Shown: piece by piece, positions 44,005 to 52,819 of the stretch
How positions within the stretch are numbered: position 1 is the stretch's first letter
Layout of the letters: each line of letters starts with the position of its first letter
Assembly: GCA_934572465.1 (NCBI GenBank)
Contig: CAKTLG010000007.1
Span: 13,914 to 77,913, forward strand
Reading direction: 5' to 3'
DNA: 64,000 bases
DNA from: an uncultured Oscillospiraceae bacterium
GTDB taxonomy: Bacteria; Bacillota; Clostridia; Oscillospirales; Oscillospiraceae
The notes under the pieces: generated by a model
Told to the model about the DNA's origin: nothing
Seen by the model: the letters and a program-made list of their open reading frames with translations, nothing else
Databases searched by the model: none
Position numbers and translations under genes: made by a program

Positions 44005-44480
44005 GATGTGGGTGCGCCGCGCCGGAGCGAAGCCTGCCGCTTCTCCATCGGAATATCGTAGAGCTTGAGCGAGCTGTCCAGAAAGAGGATCCCTTTGCCT
44101 CGACCGTAAGACACAGATCACACACGGCACGGCCATGAAGCCGCGCACGATACCGGCGGACGCGATCTCCATTTCGCAGAAGTCCTTCGCCTGCGCGTCC
44201 GGCAGATATGCCCCGAATAGCCCCGCAAACACTCCGACGTGCTGTGGCAGCGCTGCGCCGACGCGGCGGGCCGTGCTTAGACCCCTCTGCTGCGTCACCA
44301 TGCCGTTCAGCGGTTTTCCCTTCTGCAAATCACCGCGCCCCTATGATTTTACTTACGATCGCGCTTTTATGGCAGCATATGCCCCGCCTTCGCACAAGCA
44401 AAATTTCCCGCATCGCGGCGTTGTGTCGGAAGCGCCGCGCTCATACCGTAAGCCCGAAACATAAAAAGTGCAAAGAGATC
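44005..44480. other. Gene-poor stretch with decayed reading frames
   Basis: No intact gene with a ribosome-binding site is visible. On the minus strand, pieces in two frames read like one former protein (VGVFAGLFGAYLPDAQ, ASAGIVRGFMAVPCVIC and then, shifted, ILFLDSSLKLYDIPMEKRQ between about 44330 and 44030). I do not recognise the family and treat this as remnant sequence. Confidence 0.4.
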
Positions 44481-44518
44481 GGGAGGATCGCCATGCTCGG
44501 CAGTCCTCCCCTGCTTTT
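44478..44518. terminator. Imperfect stem-loop downstream of the PGA-locus operon
   Basis: GGGAGGA (44481-44487) pairs with TCCTCCC (44504-44510), with an inner GCC/GGC step. CTTTTTC follows on the plus strand and a T-rich tract on the minus strand. It may end the minus-strand operon whose last gene stops at 44687; the 200-base distance makes this uncertain. Confidence 0.45.
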
Positions 44519-44686
44519 TCATTACCAGTCTTCACTTTTTTCGATGAAGACAACAAATCCGAACCCATGGCCGATCGGCACAAGGTTCGGATCATATTGC
44601 TTTGTCAGACGGCTTCCATCCGGATCGCTCGCCTTGTTCGGTTGAGAGGCCCGCCGCAAGACGGGCGCCGCGCCAAAGAACGCGCT

Positions 44687-45070
44687 TTATCTCTGTTCGT
44701 CGCGGCACACTGGGGCAAGCAGCGCTTTGCGCAGCAGGGCCGCCAGCGCGGCAAGCTGCTCCTCCCCGCAGCACAGGCGGGACGAATCGTGCTCGCAGTC
44801 TCCCTCGCCGCGCACAGCGCGCAGCGCCGTCTCTGCATCGCCGACGGTCTTCTCCACCGCGCTTCTGGCGGCGTCAAAGCCCCGCAGTACGCCAAAGCCG
44901 TTATAGAGCGCGAGAAAACGCTCCTCCTCCGACGCGCTCCTGCGCGCTTCTTCATAAAACTGCGCCGCCTTCGCCCATGCCGGCGGAAGCTCCTCCAGCT
45001 CCTCCGCGCGGACATCCTCCGCCAGCGCGCGGATCGCGGGGAGCAGCCGCCATGCCTGCCGCTCTGTCAT
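44687..45070 (-). CDS. Small helical protein coupled to a response regulator
   Basis: The 127-residue protein overlaps the regulator stop by 4 bases (ATGA), so its translation is coupled. It is rich in Ala, Glu and Arg and almost all helical (ELPPAWAKAAQFYEEARRSASEEERFLALYNGFGVL), with a Cys-containing segment, GDCEHDSSRLCCGEEQ. No membrane helix or signal peptide. Family not recognised. As the last gene of the PGA-associated operon it could modulate the two-component system. Confidence 0.65.
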   Translation of the reverse strand: MTERQAWRLLPAIRALAEDVRAEELEELPPAWAKAAQFYEEARRSASEEERFLALYNGFGVLRGFDAARSAVEKTVGDAETALRAVRGEGDCEHDSSRLCCGEEQLAALAALLRKALLAPVCRDEQR

Positions 45071-45702
45071 ACCTTTTCCTCCGTTTCGATCCGAAAGATC
45101 ATCTTCGGCCTGCCGACCTTGCCGTATACGTTTTCCGCCAGCACGCGCCGATCCCCCGCCAGATGCTGCAAATAGCGGTACGCCGTCTGCGTGGCAAGCC
45201 CCGTGCTGCGCGCGATATCCTGCACGGTCATGCCCTCCGGCGCGCCGCTCAGCGCCTGCAGAATGAGGTTGACCGTCGCGTCGCTCACGCCCTTTCGTCC
45301 GGACTCGCCGTAAAGGTTCACCCGCTCGCTTTCCATCAGGCGGATATGCAGCTTGATGCGCGAGATCAGGTCAAGCGCCTTAATGGGCTTGAGGGCAAAA
45401 TCATTCGCTCCCGCCTGCAAAAAAGCATCCGCCACGGCCTGATCGTCGTCGATGGTAAAGACGATGATCGGCATACGGGCCGAACGCCGCCGCAGCTGCC
45501 GCACGCCTTCCACCCCGTTTACACCGGGCAGATGGTAGTCGATCAGCACGATATCGGCGTGCTCCGCGTCAAACAGCGCAACGCCCTCCTCGGCGCTCTG
45601 CGCGAGCAGCGGCCGCCACCCCTGTGACTGGCACATCTGACTGAGCGCATAACGGATCTGACTGTCATCATCAATACACAAAACCGTCAAGGGGGCTGCC
45701 AT
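45067..45702 (-). CDS. Response regulator with a CitB/DcuR-like output domain
   Basis: The 211-residue protein has a receiver domain (VLCIDDDSQIRYAL; phospho-Asp in DIVLIDYHLPGVNG; conserved Lys in ALKPIKAL) and a helix-turn-helix output (GMTVQDIARSTGLATQTAYRYLQHL) followed by a winged-strand end, VYGKVGRPKMIFRI. This C-terminus resembles citrate/C4-dicarboxylate regulators of the CitB/DcuR group, which fits control of acid transporters. Encoded 15 bases downstream of its kinase. Likely target: the hydrolase/transporter modules upstream or the divergent pgs genes. Confidence 0.9.
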   Translation of the reverse strand: MAAPLTVLCIDDDSQIRYALSQMCQSQGWRPLLAQSAEEGVALFDAEHADIVLIDYHLPGVNGVEGVRQLRRRSARMPIIVFTIDDDQAVADAFLQAGANDFALKPIKALDLISRIKLHIRLMESERVNLYGESGRKGVSDATVNLILQALSGAPEGMTVQDIARSTGLATQTAYRYLQHLAGDRRVLAENVYGKVGRPKMIFRIETEEKV

Positions 45703-45717
45703 AGCACCGTTCTCCTT

Positions 45718-47094
45718 TCAGTTCTCTTTCGGAAAATAAATGTAAAACGTCGTACCCTCACCGGGCTTGCTACACAGGCGGATGGCGCCGTGGTGGCACT
45801 CCACCACCTGCTGCACGAAGCTCAGCCCGAGACCGCTTGAGCCACGGCCGGAAAAGCCGCTGTCAAATGCGCTGTGCTGCGTTTTCTCATCCATGCCGAT
45901 GCCGTTGTCCGAGAGGGCAAAGCAAACCATCTCCGTACCTTCGTACATGCGCGGCCCCGCCGTCAGGCGGATCGCGCCATGCTCATGGTCGATGGCATAG
46001 TAGGCATTTTCGATCAGGTTGACCAGCATACGGGAGACACGGATCTTGTTCACCTCAAGCGCAACAGATCCATCCGGCACACAGTAGGACACGATAGGCG
46101 CGTACTCCATGGTGGATATCTGCGATTTGAGATCCTTTATGATCTCCCCCACAGTCGTGTGCGAGAAATGCGCTTCGTCCAGGAATTCCGAGATCAGCTC
46201 GTTCATCCGCTCCACGCAGCCCTCCGCCTGCGTCAGCTGCTCAATGTGGCGCTCGTTCTGCTCGTCCAGCTTTACGATACCCACCAGCGTCTGGATCGCC
46301 GTCAGCGGCGACTTCAGATCATGCACCAGCTGGTTCAGCTCCAAATGCGCGCGGGCCTCCGTCGCCTGCAGCCGCGCCTTCATCAGCTCGTGCTCCTGCT
46401 GCTCCCGCAGCAGGCTGACGGACTTGATGCGGTTCTCGTCGCTCACCAGCGCCGTGTAGAGCGCCACGTTGATGCCCATGACCAGCATGATGAACGTCAT
46501 CGCCGCATTGAGTACGTATTCCGCGCCCAGAAACGCCGCGATCTCCTTGATGCTCTCCGACGCCTCGCCGCGGCCAAAGCCGTAGCCGTTGAGCGCCGGC
46601 ATGACGTCCAGACACTGCACCGTACACAGCAGGAAAAAGACCATGATCGCCTTTTTTGTTGGCGAGACCATGGCAAAGTCGATCAACGCAAGCAGAAACA
46701 GGCACAGCACCATCAGCACGGACGGCACGCCGAGGTCGTAGCGAATACCGTAGAGCGCTTCGATCAGCCAGTAGACCGCCACCACGATCATTGCGATCAG
46801 CGACAGATATACCAGCCGGTAGACCTTGCCGACGGTCTTCTGCCGCACGGCGTCCGCCACGCAGAAGGCGCCAAGGTAATGCGGATAGGCGCGCAGAATA
46901 TTCAGCGCCAGCAGCCGCACGGCCGCCGAGACCACATACACCGATTCCTCATTGTGCAGCGCAAGACCCAGCTGATCGTACACGTGAAAGTTGTCCACGC
47001 GGAGGAAAAGCGGCATCGTCAGGCTCAGCAGGATCAGGCTCAGGCCAAAGATCAGCAGCCGCCAGCTGCGGATCTCAAAGGTCGCTCTTTTCAT
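45718..47094 (-). CDS. Membrane sensor histidine kinase of the PGA locus
   Basis: The 458-residue kinase has a 6-7 helix membrane domain (residues about 10-225) without a large outside part, then a short coiled region (LLREQQEHELMKARLQATEA), the HisKA box LVHDLKSPLTAI and an ATPase domain with N-box LVNLIENAYYAID, G1 SDNGIGMDEKT and GSSGLGLSFVQQVVE. The signal is probably bound in or near the membrane. It is encoded in the same operon as hydrolases and transporters that probably act on poly-gamma-glutamate or glutamate. Confidence 0.92.
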   Translation of the reverse strand: MKRATFEIRSWRLLIFGLSLILLSLTMPLFLRVDNFHVYDQLGLALHNEESVYVVSAAVRLLALNILRAYPHYLGAFCVADAVRQKTVGKVYRLVYLSLIAMIVVAVYWLIEALYGIRYDLGVPSVLMVLCLFLLALIDFAMVSPTKKAIMVFFLLCTVQCLDVMPALNGYGFGRGEASESIKEIAAFLGAEYVLNAAMTFIMLVMGINVALYTALVSDENRIKSVSLLREQQEHELMKARLQATEARAHLELNQLVHDLKSPLTAIQTLVGIVKLDEQNERHIEQLTQAEGCVERMNELISEFLDEAHFSHTTVGEIIKDLKSQISTMEYAPIVSYCVPDGSVALEVNKIRVSRMLVNLIENAYYAIDHEHGAIRLTAGPRMYEGTEMVCFALSDNGIGMDEKTQHSAFDSGFSGRGSSGLGLSFVQQVVECHHGAIRLCSKPGEGTTFYIYFPKEN

Positions 47095-47171
47095 GCCGCT
47101 CCTCCTTTCCCAAAAACGCCGATCGTCCTGCGGGCGCAGCGCGCCGCGGCAGGACGTTCAGGCTGTCGCTC

Positions 47172-48119
47172 TCAGCGGAGCTCCAGATATTGCAGCACAT
47201 ACTGCACCACGTCGAGCTGATCGCCCACGCGCCGCTCCACGGGGAAGCCGCGGAAGGTCTCCACCGTGATCGACGGGATCCCCAGCTCGTTGGTGACGCT
47301 TGCGTTGATGCTGCCCTCCGGCCCTGGGCCGGTGTAGCCAAACTCATTGGAACAGATCGTACCGTCCTGCGTGGCAAAAAGCAGGTCGAAGAACATCTCC
47401 TCCATGCCGTCAAGCTTCGTGAAGATCAGCGTGCTGCCGAGAAAATCGCGCCCTTCGGTATAAACGATCGCCTCGTGCAGATCCAGCAGCAGATCCGGCT
47501 GCTTATCGCTGATATCCGCAAAAAGCGCCGCGGCAAAGCGTTCCGCCTCGTTCCCGTTCGCGTCTCCCGGGAAGCTGCGGTTGAGATCCTGCTTGTCCGT
47601 CACGTAGCGCGATACGTTCCTTGCGCCATTGGCGTTGGCGGGGGCCAGCACATACAGCTCGCCGCTGCGGATCGTGGCGCTGCGCAGGAGCTTGCCCGCG
47701 TACCATGCCGCGATCTCGTCGCCGTGAACGCCGGCGACGATATAGACCGTCTTTCCCGGCTGCTCCGCGGTGATATGATACACCGTCGCCTCCGTGATCT
47801 CCCCCGCAGCCAGCGTATAGGTCTCGACCTGCACGGGGTACTGCTCGGTGAACAGGTCGTCGCCGAAGTCAGAGAAGTGCATCGTATCAATGTCAATATT
47901 GCTCTCCGGCTCCTGCACACGGTAGCCGTCCCACAGCATCTCCACGCCGCCGATGGTGACGGTCTGCCACTGTTCGTCGGGCGCGGGGCTGGCGTCGCTG
48001 TCGGTATCCGCCGCATTCGGCTGCTCGGCTGTCTCGTCTGGCTCCGTCTGCTGCGCGCCGCAGGCGGCGCACAGCAGAGCGAGAACCAGCAACAATAAAA
48101 ATAGAAACCGCTTTTTCAA
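47172..48119 (-). CDS. Zinc hydrolase lipoprotein, succinylglutamate desuccinylase/aspartoacylase fold
   Basis: The 315-residue precursor has a lipobox (ALLCAACG), so it is anchored outside. After an acidic linker comes a zinc carboxypeptidase-like fold. Zinc ligands His and Glu are in IVAGVHGDEIAAW, Arg-type substrate residues in DLNRSFPGDANG, the third zinc ligand in LLDLHEAIVY, and the catalytic Glu probably in SITVETFRG. The family cleaves N-acyl or C-terminal acidic amino acids. Third hydrolase of the operon and the most divergent. In this locus a poly-gamma-glutamate or gamma-glutamyl peptide substrate is the best guess. Confidence 0.85.
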   Translation of the reverse strand: MKKRFLFLLLLVLALLCAACGAQQTEPDETAEQPNAADTDSDASPAPDEQWQTVTIGGVEMLWDGYRVQEPESNIDIDTMHFSDFGDDLFTEQYPVQVETYTLAAGEITEATVYHITAEQPGKTVYIVAGVHGDEIAAWYAGKLLRSATIRSGELYVLAPANANGARNVSRYVTDKQDLNRSFPGDANGNEAERFAAALFADISDKQPDLLLDLHEAIVYTEGRDFLGSTLIFTKLDGMEEMFFDLLFATQDGTICSNEFGYTGPGPEGSINASVTNELGIPSITVETFRGFPVERRVGDQLDVVQYVLQYLELR

Positions 48120-48125
48120 TGTAAG

Positions 48126-49259
48126 TTACTCCTGCGGGTCGGCAAGATATGCGCCGATCCCGTTGTCAATGATCTCCTTATAGGACGGGAAGTCGCCGAG
48201 ATCGATCACACCGGCGTCGCCGCTGTATTCCGCGGCAAACATGTTCAGGCAGGTGAGGTGGCGGGCGCAGCGTTCGCTGAGACTGATGCCGGTGGACGGG
48301 AAGTCCACGGTCAGCGCGCCGTAGCCGTCGGCACGGGTGTAGAACTTGTCCTCGCCGTCCACCACCAGCTCGCTGCTCATTTTACCGTGCAGGCGGCCCT
48401 GAGAAGCGTTGGCCGTCTCCATCAGCAGCGCCAGCGTGTCGGTATAGTCTCCCAGCTCGCGGTGCGTCAGACCATGCAGGTTGGTCGGGGAGGCCTCGAC
48501 CGAGATCTGCATCTCATCCTCCACATCCCATAGGCACAGGTTTGCCAGCTCCAGCGCGCGCTCATGCGCGACGATAGCGTTGACCGTCGTGTACTCCGGA
48601 GAGGCTTCGTGCAGATCGACCGTAATGGTCACGTCGTTTTCCTTGATGAATTCGGTGATGGCATAGGCCACGCGCTCGGTAAAGGTGCCGTCGGCACGGC
48701 CGGGATAGGCGCGGTTGATGTTGCGCGTCTCGCTGCCGGAAAGGTGCTGCCCGGACGCCGCGTGAACGTAGACCTCGCTGTCCGGCCACTGATCAATGGG
48801 GTTGGTCGCACGCGAGCCAAAGCGGAACCAGCGCGTGCCGTTTTCCGTCTCGATGGTGAAGCGCATCGGCGCTCCCTCCTGCGGATCGGTGCAGGTAAAG
48901 GCGCTGTTGTTCGTGCGCGGGATGACATACAGCACGCCGCTTGCCGGCTTGCAGGATTCGATCAGCGCCACTGCGGAAATGAAGCCGGACGGTTCATTGG
49001 GATGCGTGCCGCCAAGCACCAGCATGCTCGCGCCCGGCACGCCGGAATCCAGCACGTAGATCTCCGTATCACCTGCCGTCCCTTCCAGAGAGGGCAGGTA
49101 TTCGCTCAGCATTTTTATCTCCGTCACGCCCTCGCCGGCGTAGATCGGCTCCTGTTCCTTCGCCGAGCGGAAGATCGTGCCGAGATACGCGGTCATACCG
49201 ATGACAAACGCGCACAGCAGGATCGCTGTGATCACATTGCAGGAAAGCTTTTTCTTCAT
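48126..49259 (-). CDS. Membrane-anchored zinc hydrolase of module B (aspartoacylase-like)
   Basis: The 377-residue protein has an N-terminal membrane anchor (VITAILLCAFVIGMTAYLG) and an outside hydrolase domain. Motifs: LVLGGTHPNEPSGF (zinc His/Glu), RNINRAYPGR, TVDLHEASPEY (third zinc ligand) and LALLMETANASQGRLHGK (catalytic Glu region). It is similar throughout to the hydrolase encoded at 51495, and both are preceded by a tiny membrane protein gene and a permease gene. It overlaps nothing and is 13 bases from its upstream neighbour. Confidence 0.87.
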   Translation of the reverse strand: MKKKLSCNVITAILLCAFVIGMTAYLGTIFRSAKEQEPIYAGEGVTEIKMLSEYLPSLEGTAGDTEIYVLDSGVPGASMLVLGGTHPNEPSGFISAVALIESCKPASGVLYVIPRTNNSAFTCTDPQEGAPMRFTIETENGTRWFRFGSRATNPIDQWPDSEVYVHAASGQHLSGSETRNINRAYPGRADGTFTERVAYAITEFIKENDVTITVDLHEASPEYTTVNAIVAHERALELANLCLWDVEDEMQISVEASPTNLHGLTHRELGDYTDTLALLMETANASQGRLHGKMSSELVVDGEDKFYTRADGYGALTVDFPSTGISLSERCARHLTCLNMFAAEYSGDAGVIDLGDFPSYKEIIDNGIGAYLADPQE

Positions 49260-49272
49260 CTTCGTCCCCTCC

Positions 49273-49422
49273 CTACTTGATCAGCAGCAGACGCAGCAGC
49301 AGCGTGATCATCACGAGCGCGGCATCGACCTGATACCAGAAGTTCTTTTCCTTGCGGAACATGTTGACTGCAACAAGGACGAACAGAAACGCCACAATGG
49401 CAAGATAGATATATTTTAGCAT
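49273..49422 (-). CDS. Tiny membrane protein of module B (49 residues)
   Basis: An ATG at 49422 preceded by AGGAGGGG opens a 49-residue protein: MLKYIYLAIVAFLFVLVAVN, a short charged linker (FRKEKNFWYQVD), a second hydrophobic helix, and the end LLLRLLLIK. It fills the gap between the permease and hydrolase genes exactly. The gene at 52660 has the same size, plan and place in module A and also ends in an I-K. Two short helices suggest a small subunit of the permease, comparable in position to the small subunit of TRAP transporters. Too short for routine gene finding. Confidence 0.8.
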   Translation of the reverse strand: MLKYIYLAIVAFLFVLVAVNMFRKEKNFWYQVDAALVMITLLLRLLLIK

Positions 49423-49437
49423 AGTTGTCCCCTCCTA

Positions 49438-50715
49438 TCAAGCCGTCAGAAAGCTCAGCGCCGAGGAGTTGAGCATGCACAGCAGTCCCACCAGCACGCA
49501 CACCACGAAAGGCACGACGCAGTTTTTCAGCACGGGGCGGTACTTCAGCCCGACGATCTGCGCGGCATAGTTGCCCGCCAGCGCCGTCGGCGGCATCAGA
49601 TCGCCAAGGCAGCACAGGAACGAGAGCATGCAGCACAGCACGATGTCGTTGTGTCCGCCCATCTGCAGCATGACCAGCAGGAACGGCACGCCCATGACGG
49701 ACGCCGCACCGTAGGAGCTGATCGCGCCGAAGGCGGGCATGATCGTGCAGGAGAACACATAGAGCATCACCATGCCGAGGCTCAGGCAGCTGACAACGAT
49801 CCAGCCGCGCGCGCCCACAAGCGTCAGCACCTGAATGAACATGCCGACGCCCATCAGCTTGCCGAGGACTGGGATCGTGGTATCCATCGCCTGCAGAGAC
49901 TTCTCCCAGAAATTGATCTTGCGGCCGGTGAACAGGCCGATCACGGCGGAAATGAGGAAGATGAGGCAGGTTCCCAGCTGCGGCAGCGACGGAAACAGCT
50001 TCGTCACGACCAGCAGCACCGCCAGCACGATGATTGGAATGTATAGCTTAAAGCCGTACTTTTTGCCCGTCTCGGTGTCGAGGTTCTTGCACAGCTCGTC
50101 GATATCGAGGTCTTTGCAGTAACGAAGGCCCAGAAACAGCACGGTAAAGATCGCGCAGGGGATCGTCACAAGGAACAGGGGGCCTTCAAAGCCGATATAA
50201 GGCATATCCACGCCGCCGGCGATCAGCATTGCGGGAATGTTGACCGGAGGCGCCGCCATGCCCATGATCGCGCCGATGGCAATGATCGCGCCGGCGCGTT
50301 CCTTCGGAATGCCGATCAGCAGCAGCACGGGCGCCACCAGCGCACCGGCGCTGAGCACCGCCGCGGTGGACGAGCCGGTGATCATGCCCGGGAACATGAC
50401 CACAAACATCAGCAGGATCAGCATGAGCGCGGGACGCTTGTAAAAGTGGGTCACGATGGCCGTATTGAGCGCGGCCAGCGCGCCGGACTCCTGGATCACC
50501 GTCATGAACAGCATGGCGGTGGAGATGATGAGCATGGTATCGACATAGGTGAACGTTCCCTCAAACAGATGCCGCAGAGGGATGCCCTCCCCGCCGACCA
50601 GCGCGCCGACGACCGCGCCGACGACCATGGAGATGCTCACGGGCAGCTTCAGCAGCAGGTTTGCCAGCAGGAAAGCGCCCAGCATCGATAAGAGGCAGAT
50701 CAGTTCAATATCCAA
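49438..50715 (-). CDS. Ion-transporter-superfamily permease of module B (DctM/citrate-transporter-like)
   Basis: The 425-residue protein has about 11-12 membrane helices. GMITGSSTAAVLSAGALVAPVLLL and GMAAPPVNIPAMLI form one half-repeat; AFGAISSYGAASVMGVPFLL and LGDLMPPTALAGNYAA form the other. Re-entrant loops with S/T-rich and PP motifs are typical of the ion-transporter superfamily, including TRAP large subunits and dicarboxylate carriers. No separate solute receptor of the DctP type is nearby. Likely cargo here is glutamate or short gamma-glutamyl peptides; this is inference from context. Confidence 0.87.
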   Translation of the reverse strand: MDIELICLLSMLGAFLLANLLLKLPVSISMVVGAVVGALVGGEGIPLRHLFEGTFTYVDTMLIISTAMLFMTVIQESGALAALNTAIVTHFYKRPALMLILLMFVVMFPGMITGSSTAAVLSAGALVAPVLLLIGIPKERAGAIIAIGAIMGMAAPPVNIPAMLIAGGVDMPYIGFEGPLFLVTIPCAIFTVLFLGLRYCKDLDIDELCKNLDTETGKKYGFKLYIPIIVLAVLLVVTKLFPSLPQLGTCLIFLISAVIGLFTGRKINFWEKSLQAMDTTIPVLGKLMGVGMFIQVLTLVGARGWIVVSCLSLGMVMLYVFSCTIMPAFGAISSYGAASVMGVPFLLVMLQMGGHNDIVLCCMLSFLCCLGDLMPPTALAGNYAAQIVGLKYRPVLKNCVVPFVVCVLVGLLCMLNSSALSFLTA

Positions 50716-50745
50716 AACAGTGTTCTCCTTCCGTTGTTATCAAAA

Positions 50746-50778
50746 GCGGCTCCCGCAGAGAGGATTCTGCGGGAGCCG
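50746..50778 (-). terminator. Intercistronic hairpin between modules A and B
   Basis: A perfect stem (GCGGCTCCCGCAG / CTGCGGGAGCCGC) lies between the DUF6305-type lipoprotein gene and permease B, followed by TTTTG on the minus strand. It may be a partial terminator or an mRNA processing boundary. Confidence 0.75.
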
Positions 50779-50792
50779 CAGGGCGATGCGTT

Positions 50793-51461
50793 TTACTTGG
50801 CGAACAGGTCGGTGAACACGTTCAGGGTATCCTTGGTGGAGTAGATCAGGGTGATGGGCTTGTTGTTCTCTTCTGCATAGTTGGTGAACTTATAGTCGAA
50901 GTTGGCGTCCTCCTTCAGAACGATATAGCTGGCCTCGGCCATGACCATATCGGCAAAGGTATCGGACAGGGAGCCGCGGCGGGAGGAACCGCCGATATGG
51001 CAGCAGATAACCTCAACATCGTTGTCCTGGATCGCCTTGATGATCGCTTCGGCACGGGCGGTCTCGTCCGCTTCGGAGATGCCGGCGGCGCCGAGGCCCT
51101 TGGAACTGGCGCCAACGGCGATAACAACGGTCTTATAGTTCGGGATCACGCTGGCGTCAGCGGTCGCCTCATAGGTATAGGTCACGCCCGCTTTCTTCAT
51201 GACGGTGTCGAGCATGGCCGCATCGGTGCTCTGACCGAAGGAGGTCACGAGGATCGGCTCTTCGTACAGGCTCTTGTCGATCTCGCCGATGGTGACGATG
51301 CTGTTGTCCGCGCTGGTCTGCATGGTAAATTCGACTTCCTTATTGGGGTCGTACTCCGCGTCGTTGCTGCCGGTGGACGGGGTGGTGTCCTGCTTTTCGC
51401 CGCAGGCGGCAAGCGCCAGCACCATGGTCATGGCAAGCAGGAATGCAAGGAACTTTTTCAT
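50793..51461 (-). CDS. DUF6305-type lipoprotein
   Basis: The 222-residue precursor has a lipobox (LALAACG). The mature domain is an alpha/beta fold with EEPILVTSFGQSTDAAMLDTVMKKAGV, then KTVVIAVGASSKGLGAAGIS and VEVICCHIGGSSRRG, ending TLIYSTKDTLNVFTDLFAK. The SFGQSTDA and GGSSRRG loops could bind an anion or zinc. I believe it belongs to DUF6305. Expressed with the module A hydrolase and permease, it could be an outside binding component for their substrate; this is inference. Confidence 0.75.
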   Translation of the reverse strand: MKKFLAFLLAMTMVLALAACGEKQDTTPSTGSNDAEYDPNKEVEFTMQTSADNSIVTIGEIDKSLYEEPILVTSFGQSTDAAMLDTVMKKAGVTYTYEATADASVIPNYKTVVIAVGASSKGLGAAGISEADETARAEAIIKAIQDNDVEVICCHIGGSSRRGSLSDTFADMVMAEASYIVLKEDANFDYKFTNYAEENNKPITLIYSTKDTLNVFTDLFAK

Positions 51462-51494
51462 TTTGGTTTTCCTCCGTTTTTCTCAGTTGTTTTT

Positions 51495-52643
51495 TCAATC
51501 GATCGGCTTGAGCAGATTCTCAAGCCCGGTATTGACAAGCTCTTCATAGCCGCCGAAGCCCTCGATGACGATGCCCTGCTCGGGGCGCGCCTCAGTGTAG
51601 GACTCGGCGAGGTACTTGATGCACAGCATCTGGCGGGCGACACGATCGATGAGCGGATAGCCGTCCTCCGGCACGTCAAAATAGATGTAACCGGCCTTGT
51701 GCGCCTCCAGATAGTTCGGCTCGTTGCCGTTGAGGATGAGATCATCGTCCATCTTGCCGTGCATCGAACCCATCGAGGGGTTATAGGTCTCCATCAGCGT
51801 CATCATGGACGAGGTGTTGTCGCCCAGGCTGCGGTGGGACAGGCCAAAGGAATTCTTGCCGGAATACTCCGCGCGCATATCGAGCCCTTCCAGCTGCATC
51901 AGCAGCGCCATATTGCTGGCAATGGACATCGCGCCGGCGTTATCCGCCTTTTCGTTGACCATCGTGCAGTCCAGATACAGGAATTCCGGCGAGCCCTCGT
52001 GCATGTCCATCGTCAGGCTGACGTTCTCCTCGTTGATGAGGTTGAAAATGCCCGCGCAGACCTTCTCGGTCAGCACGCCGTTCTCGTTGCCGTAATACAG
52101 GCGGTTGACGTTGCGGATCTCCGCGCTCTCCGTGCCGACGAGCTTGCGGCCGGACGTGCCCTCATAGTAGCTGCGGTCAGGCCACTGATCCACGGGATTC
52201 GTCAGGCGGTTGCCCACGCGGAATGTGCGCACGCTGCCGTCGGAAAGCGTGATATCAAAGAAATCCTGCATTCCGTCAAGCGGAGAGGTATGCGTAAAGC
52301 CGCTCTTGTTCGTCCACGGGATCACGAACACGCGCCCCTGTGTGACATTCATGTTTTCGATCAGGCAGACCGCGGAGACCAGCCCCGCCGATTCATTGGG
52401 GTGCGTTCCGCCGAGGACGAGCATCGTGCCGCCCGGCACGCCGCTGTCAAAAACGTAGATCTCCGTGTCGCTGTCGGTGCCCTTCAGCCCCGCGCAGTAA
52501 TCAGAGAGCATCTTCACCTCTGTGAGCGCTTCCGTCTCCACGATCTCCTCCTGCTGATGCATGGCAAGAAAATCGCGCGAGGCGGGGATGGCAAACAGCA
52601 GCGCAAGCAGGATCACCAGAGCGTTTTTCCAGTATTGCTTCAT
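51495..52643 (-). CDS. Membrane-anchored zinc hydrolase of module A (aspartoacylase-like)
   Basis: Start at 52643 (GGGAGGGGAGC upstream), giving 382 residues. An N-terminal anchor (ALVILLALLFAIPASRDFL) precedes the hydrolase domain: LVLGGTHPNESAGL, NVNRLYYGNENG, LTMDMHEGSPEF and MMTLMETYNPSMGSMHGKMD. Order and spacing match the module B hydrolase at 48126, including the D-S-G-V-P-G phrase near the N-terminus (VFDSGVPGGTML versus VLDSGVPGASML). The two are clear paralogues. Proposed role: release of glutamate or short chains from gamma-linked polyglutamate outside the membrane. Confidence 0.87.
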   Translation of the reverse strand: MKQYWKNALVILLALLFAIPASRDFLAMHQQEEIVETEALTEVKMLSDYCAGLKGTDSDTEIYVFDSGVPGGTMLVLGGTHPNESAGLVSAVCLIENMNVTQGRVFVIPWTNKSGFTHTSPLDGMQDFFDITLSDGSVRTFRVGNRLTNPVDQWPDRSYYEGTSGRKLVGTESAEIRNVNRLYYGNENGVLTEKVCAGIFNLINEENVSLTMDMHEGSPEFLYLDCTMVNEKADNAGAMSIASNMALLMQLEGLDMRAEYSGKNSFGLSHRSLGDNTSSMMTLMETYNPSMGSMHGKMDDDLILNGNEPNYLEAHKAGYIYFDVPEDGYPLIDRVARQMLCIKYLAESYTEARPEQGIVIEGFGGYEELVNTGLENLLKPID

Positions 52644-52659
52644 CTTTTGCTCCCCTCCC

Positions 52660-52806
52660 CTACTTGATGTGCAGCGCGCGCAGCGCAAAGGTCACAAACA
52701 CCACTGCAAGGCAGATCAGCTCGCCCATCGGCCGCTTTTTCAGCAGATTGTACCCAAGCAGCAGCGCGAGCACCGCAATGATAATGAAATAAATGACTTC
52801 TATCAT
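52660..52806 (-). CDS. Tiny membrane protein of module A (48 residues)
   Basis: An ATG at 52806 preceded by AAGGAGGGC opens MIEVIYFIIIAVLALLLGYN, then LLKKRPMGELIC, a second hydrophobic stretch (LAVVFVTFALRAL) and the end HIK. It lies between permease A (13 bases away) and hydrolase A (16 bases away), mirroring the gene at 49273. The paired occurrence and intact ribosome-binding sites make chance unlikely. Probable small partner of the permease. Confidence 0.8.
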   Translation of the reverse strand: MIEVIYFIIIAVLALLLGYNLLKKRPMGELICLAVVFVTFALRALHIK

Positions 52807-52819
52807 ATCCGTGCCCTCC

